Shown here piece by piece: positions 62,225 through 64,000 of a DNA stretch of 64,000 bases (position 1 is its first letter; every line of letters starts with the position of its first letter). A program made the position numbers and the translations under genes. The notes under the pieces were generated by a model, which saw nothing but the letters and a program-made list of their open reading frames with translations, searched no databases and was not told the DNA's origin. Source of the DNA: Mycobacterium sp. MYCO198283. Its GTDB lineage: Bacteria > Actinomycetota > Actinomycetes > Mycobacteriales > Mycobacteriaceae. The stretch covers positions 124,001 through 188,000 of the forward strand of contig NZ_JAJQJI010000004.1 in assembly GCF_021213805.1 (NCBI RefSeq), given 5' to 3'.

Positions 62225-62713
62225 ATGAAGTTCCTGCGCTGGATGACCGTGCCGTTGCTGTTGCTGGTCCCGATCTCCGTCGTCGCGGCGGGTCCGGCCG
62301 CTGCCAGCGAGCCGATCCAGGGCGTGTACCTGGTGCAGCAGGAGGACGGTCCGGCGGCGCGTTGGGACATCTTCCCGTCGTGCGTGCCGGGCGGTTGCAA
62401 ACTGGTGATCATCAGCAAGGGCGACGTCCCCGGCGGCGACGCCCGGCTGACCAACGTCCTGTGGCAGTTCCCCGTCAACAAGATGAACGCGCGCACCTGC
62501 CCGGACGGCAGCACCACCTCCGAGCAGGAGGTCGTCACGTTCGACGACGTCACCATGACCGGTGTCCGCAAGACGCTGCGGACGGCGTTCTGCGGCGAGC
62601 CCGCGGGCATGGTGGAGAAGCGGTTCACGCTGACCTACCTGCAACCGCTGTCGACGCCGGTCGAGCCGTGGCCGCTGACCTGCTACGGCCCCAACCTGAC
62701 CCGGTGCTACTGA
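62225..62713 (+). CDS. Small secreted Cys-containing protein
   Basis: A 162-residue exported protein: signal peptide MKFLRWMTVPLLLLVPISVV with cleavage likely near AAAS-EPIQG. Mature part of about 130 residues with six Cys (FPSCVPGGCKL, RTCPDGS, RTAFCGEPAG, PLTCYGPNLTRCY), so three disulfides are possible. Start ATG 62225, with AGGAGGG just upstream (62211-62217). It resembles small secreted mycobacterial proteins of unknown function; no domain recognised. Confidence 0.8.
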   Translation: MKFLRWMTVPLLLLVPISVVAAGPAAASEPIQGVYLVQQEDGPAARWDIFPSCVPGGCKLVIISKGDVPGGDARLTNVLWQFPVNKMNARTCPDGSTTSEQEVVTFDDVTMTGVRKTLRTAFCGEPAGMVEKRFTLTYLQPLSTPVEPWPLTCYGPNLTRCY

Positions 62714-62795
62714 CAGATCGGCCGTAACGGAGGACGTCCCGCCGCGGATATCCGAATAGCGAAGCACGTTCGCTGAATCGACGGAAGTGACGCAC

Positions 62796-64000
62796 ATGGC
62801 TGCAGGCCCGGACGGCGGGTCGCCCACGCTCGGGCTGTCCCTGGGCGCCACCCGCCTCGCGGGCGTGACCGCCGGGCGCGCGCTCACCCGCCGGTCGGTG
62901 ATCACGCTGTTCCGGCACCGCCCGCCCGAGGTGGGTGCGCCGGAGGAGAACCAGAAGCTGGCCGAACGCGGGCTGGTCATCGGGGACTTCGTCGAGCGCA
63001 TCGGCGACCCGGTGGGCATCGTGGCATCGGACGGGTCCACCCACCGCGCCGACGCGCTGGCCGCGGCCGCGCTGCGGGCGATGGCGTACGCGCTCACCGG
63101 CGGCCGCCCGCCGACCGAACCCGTGGGGATTGCCTACCCGTCGCACTGGCAGCCCGCCACCGTGGAGGCGTTGCGGCGGGCGCTGGCGACGGTCCCCGAG
63201 TGGGCGGGTGCGCCGCCGGTGCTGCTGCCGGACGCCACCGCAGCGGCGGTGGCCCTGCAGGCCGGACCGGGCCTGCCCGCGCGGGGCGTGATCGCGGTCT
63301 GCGACTTCGGGGGCAGCGGCTCGAGCATCACGCTGGTCGACGCCGCCGCCGGCTACCGGCCGATCGCCCCGACGGTGCGCGACAACGACTTCTCCGGCGA
63401 TCTGATCGACCAGGCGTTGTTGCGCCACCTCGTCGCCGCGCTGCCCGCGTCGGCGGACGTGTCGGACACCTCGGCCATCGGATCGCTGAGCCGGTTGCGG
63501 GCGCAGTGCCGCGCCGCCAAGGAGCGGTTGTCCGCGGCGACGGTCGCATCGTTCCCCGCAGACCTGCCCGGCTACCGGGGCGAGATCCGGCTCACCCGAA
63601 CCGAACTCGACGACGAGCTCCGCCAACCGCTCGCCGGCTTCGTCGCGCTGCTGGGCGACACCGTCGCGCGCAGCGCGGTGCCGCCGCTGGCGGCCGTCGC
63701 CACGGTCGGGGGCGGCGCGGCGATCCCGGCGATCACGACCACCCTGTCCGAGGAGCTGCGGCTGCCGGTCGTCACGGCGCGCCATCCCGAACTCGCGGCG
63801 GCCGACGGCGCCGCCCGGCGCGCTGCCCGCACTCCCGCCGACGACAGCCGGACCGCCATGGCGGCGGCGGTCGCCGCTCCGGCCGCAGCCGCCGCACCGG
63901 CCGAGGATGACGCCGATGCGCATGCGTTCGGCGGCATGGCCTGGTCCGAGGACGATTCGGTGCCGCCGGTCGCGCCACCCGTCGACCCGTCGTACCGCGA
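62796..64000 (+). CDS. Hsp70/actin-fold protein, N-terminal part, 3' end outside window
   Basis: At least 401 residues, open at the right edge. The N-terminal ATPase part resembles DnaK-like proteins of mycobacteria (Rv2264c type): TLGLSLGATRLAGV (phosphate 1), GIAYPSHWQPATVEALRRAL, VIAVCDFGGSGSSITLVDA (phosphate 2) and AVATVGGGAAIPAITTTL (adenosine motif). After about residue 345 comes an Ala/Pro-rich, acidic linker (AAAPAEDDADAHAFGG) toward an unseen C-terminal region. ATG 62796 has GGAAG upstream. Probably a non-canonical Hsp70-like protein with a variable, possibly membrane-spanning, C-terminus. Confidence 0.8.
   Translation, partial: MAAGPDGGSPTLGLSLGATRLAGVTAGRALTRRSVITLFRHRPPEVGAPEENQKLAERGLVIGDFVERIGDPVGIVASDGSTHRADALAAAALRAMAYALTGGRPPTEPVGIAYPSHWQPATVEALRRALATVPEWAGAPPVLLPDATAAAVALQAGPGLPARGVIAVCDFGGSGSSITLVDAAAGYRPIAPTVRDNDFSGDLIDQALLRHLVAALPASADVSDTSAIGSLSRLRAQCRAAKERLSAATVASFPADLPGYRGEIRLTRTELDDELRQPLAGFVALLGDTVARSAVPPLAAVATVGGGAAIPAITTTLSEELRLPVVTARHPELAAADGAARRAARTPADDSRTAMAAAVAAPAAAAAPAEDDADAHAFGGMAWSEDDSVPPVAPPVDPSYR

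Overview
The window is about 64 kb of very GC-rich actinobacterial DNA. Gene content and order point to a mycobacterium outside the M. tuberculosis complex, probably a rapid grower (Mycolicibacterium type). The support is a mycobactin (mbt) cluster followed by hrcA-dnaJ2-rsmE-phoH-ybeY-CBS protein-era-recO-uppS, then zur/smtB, glyS, dgt, dnaG and tRNA-Asn. From family knowledge this is the Rv2383-Rv2341 neighbourhood of M. tuberculosis. The PE_PGRS and amidase genes that interrupt that order in M. tuberculosis are absent here. Genes mostly overlap by 4 nt (ATGA/GTGA) and GTG starts are common.

Layout. 1-16862 (+): mycobactin operon, with the mbtB 3' end, a stand-alone type II thioesterase, mbtC (KS), mbtD (AT-KR-ACP), mbtE and mbtF (NRPS), mbtG (lysine N-hydroxylase) and mbtH. 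It closes at a 13-bp inverted repeat shared with a small convergent gene. 17365-27762 (+): housekeeping run from hrcA to uppS and a YbjN-like gene. phoH is split by a 359-residue intein. 27759-28531 (-): smtB-zur. 28572-35548: glyS, a TPM-domain envelope protein, dgt, dnaG and a small YtxH-like gene. 35650-46754: two tRNA genes enclosing a lipoprotein, an acyl-CoA dehydrogenase, a VIT-type metal transporter, a marR-MFS pair with a clear operator, an ECF transporter (one fused 676-residue subunit plus EcfT) and tldD/tldE.

46755-49048 is an accessory patch downstream of tRNA-Met(CAT). It holds an mrr restriction gene broken by two frameshifts, small ORFs and little else. 49049-56732 carries a secreted repeat protein, a crotonase, an AzgA-type purine permease, a Pro/Ala-rich exported protein, a Cys-containing lipoprotein and an APH-like kinase. 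56762-62144 (-) is a peptide/nickel-type ABC import operon (binding protein, two permeases, fused double ATPase). Its last gene encodes a small protein with twelve cysteines at every third residue. The window ends with a small secreted protein and the start of an Hsp70/actin-fold protein.

How the genes work together. The mbt genes build mycobactin: hydroxyphenyl-oxazoline on MbtB, hydroxylysine by MbtG and MbtE, the hydroxy-acid unit by MbtC/MbtD, and the terminal hydroxylysine lactam by MbtF. Most other blocks are conserved housekeeping. The main points for follow-up are the PhoH intein (class 3 signature, damaged endonuclease motif), the Cys-every-third-residue protein in the transporter operon, the adenylation-domain remnant in MbtE, the Cys-nucleophile thioesterase and the frameshifted mrr. 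All calls come from reading the sequence and translations; no database search was run.
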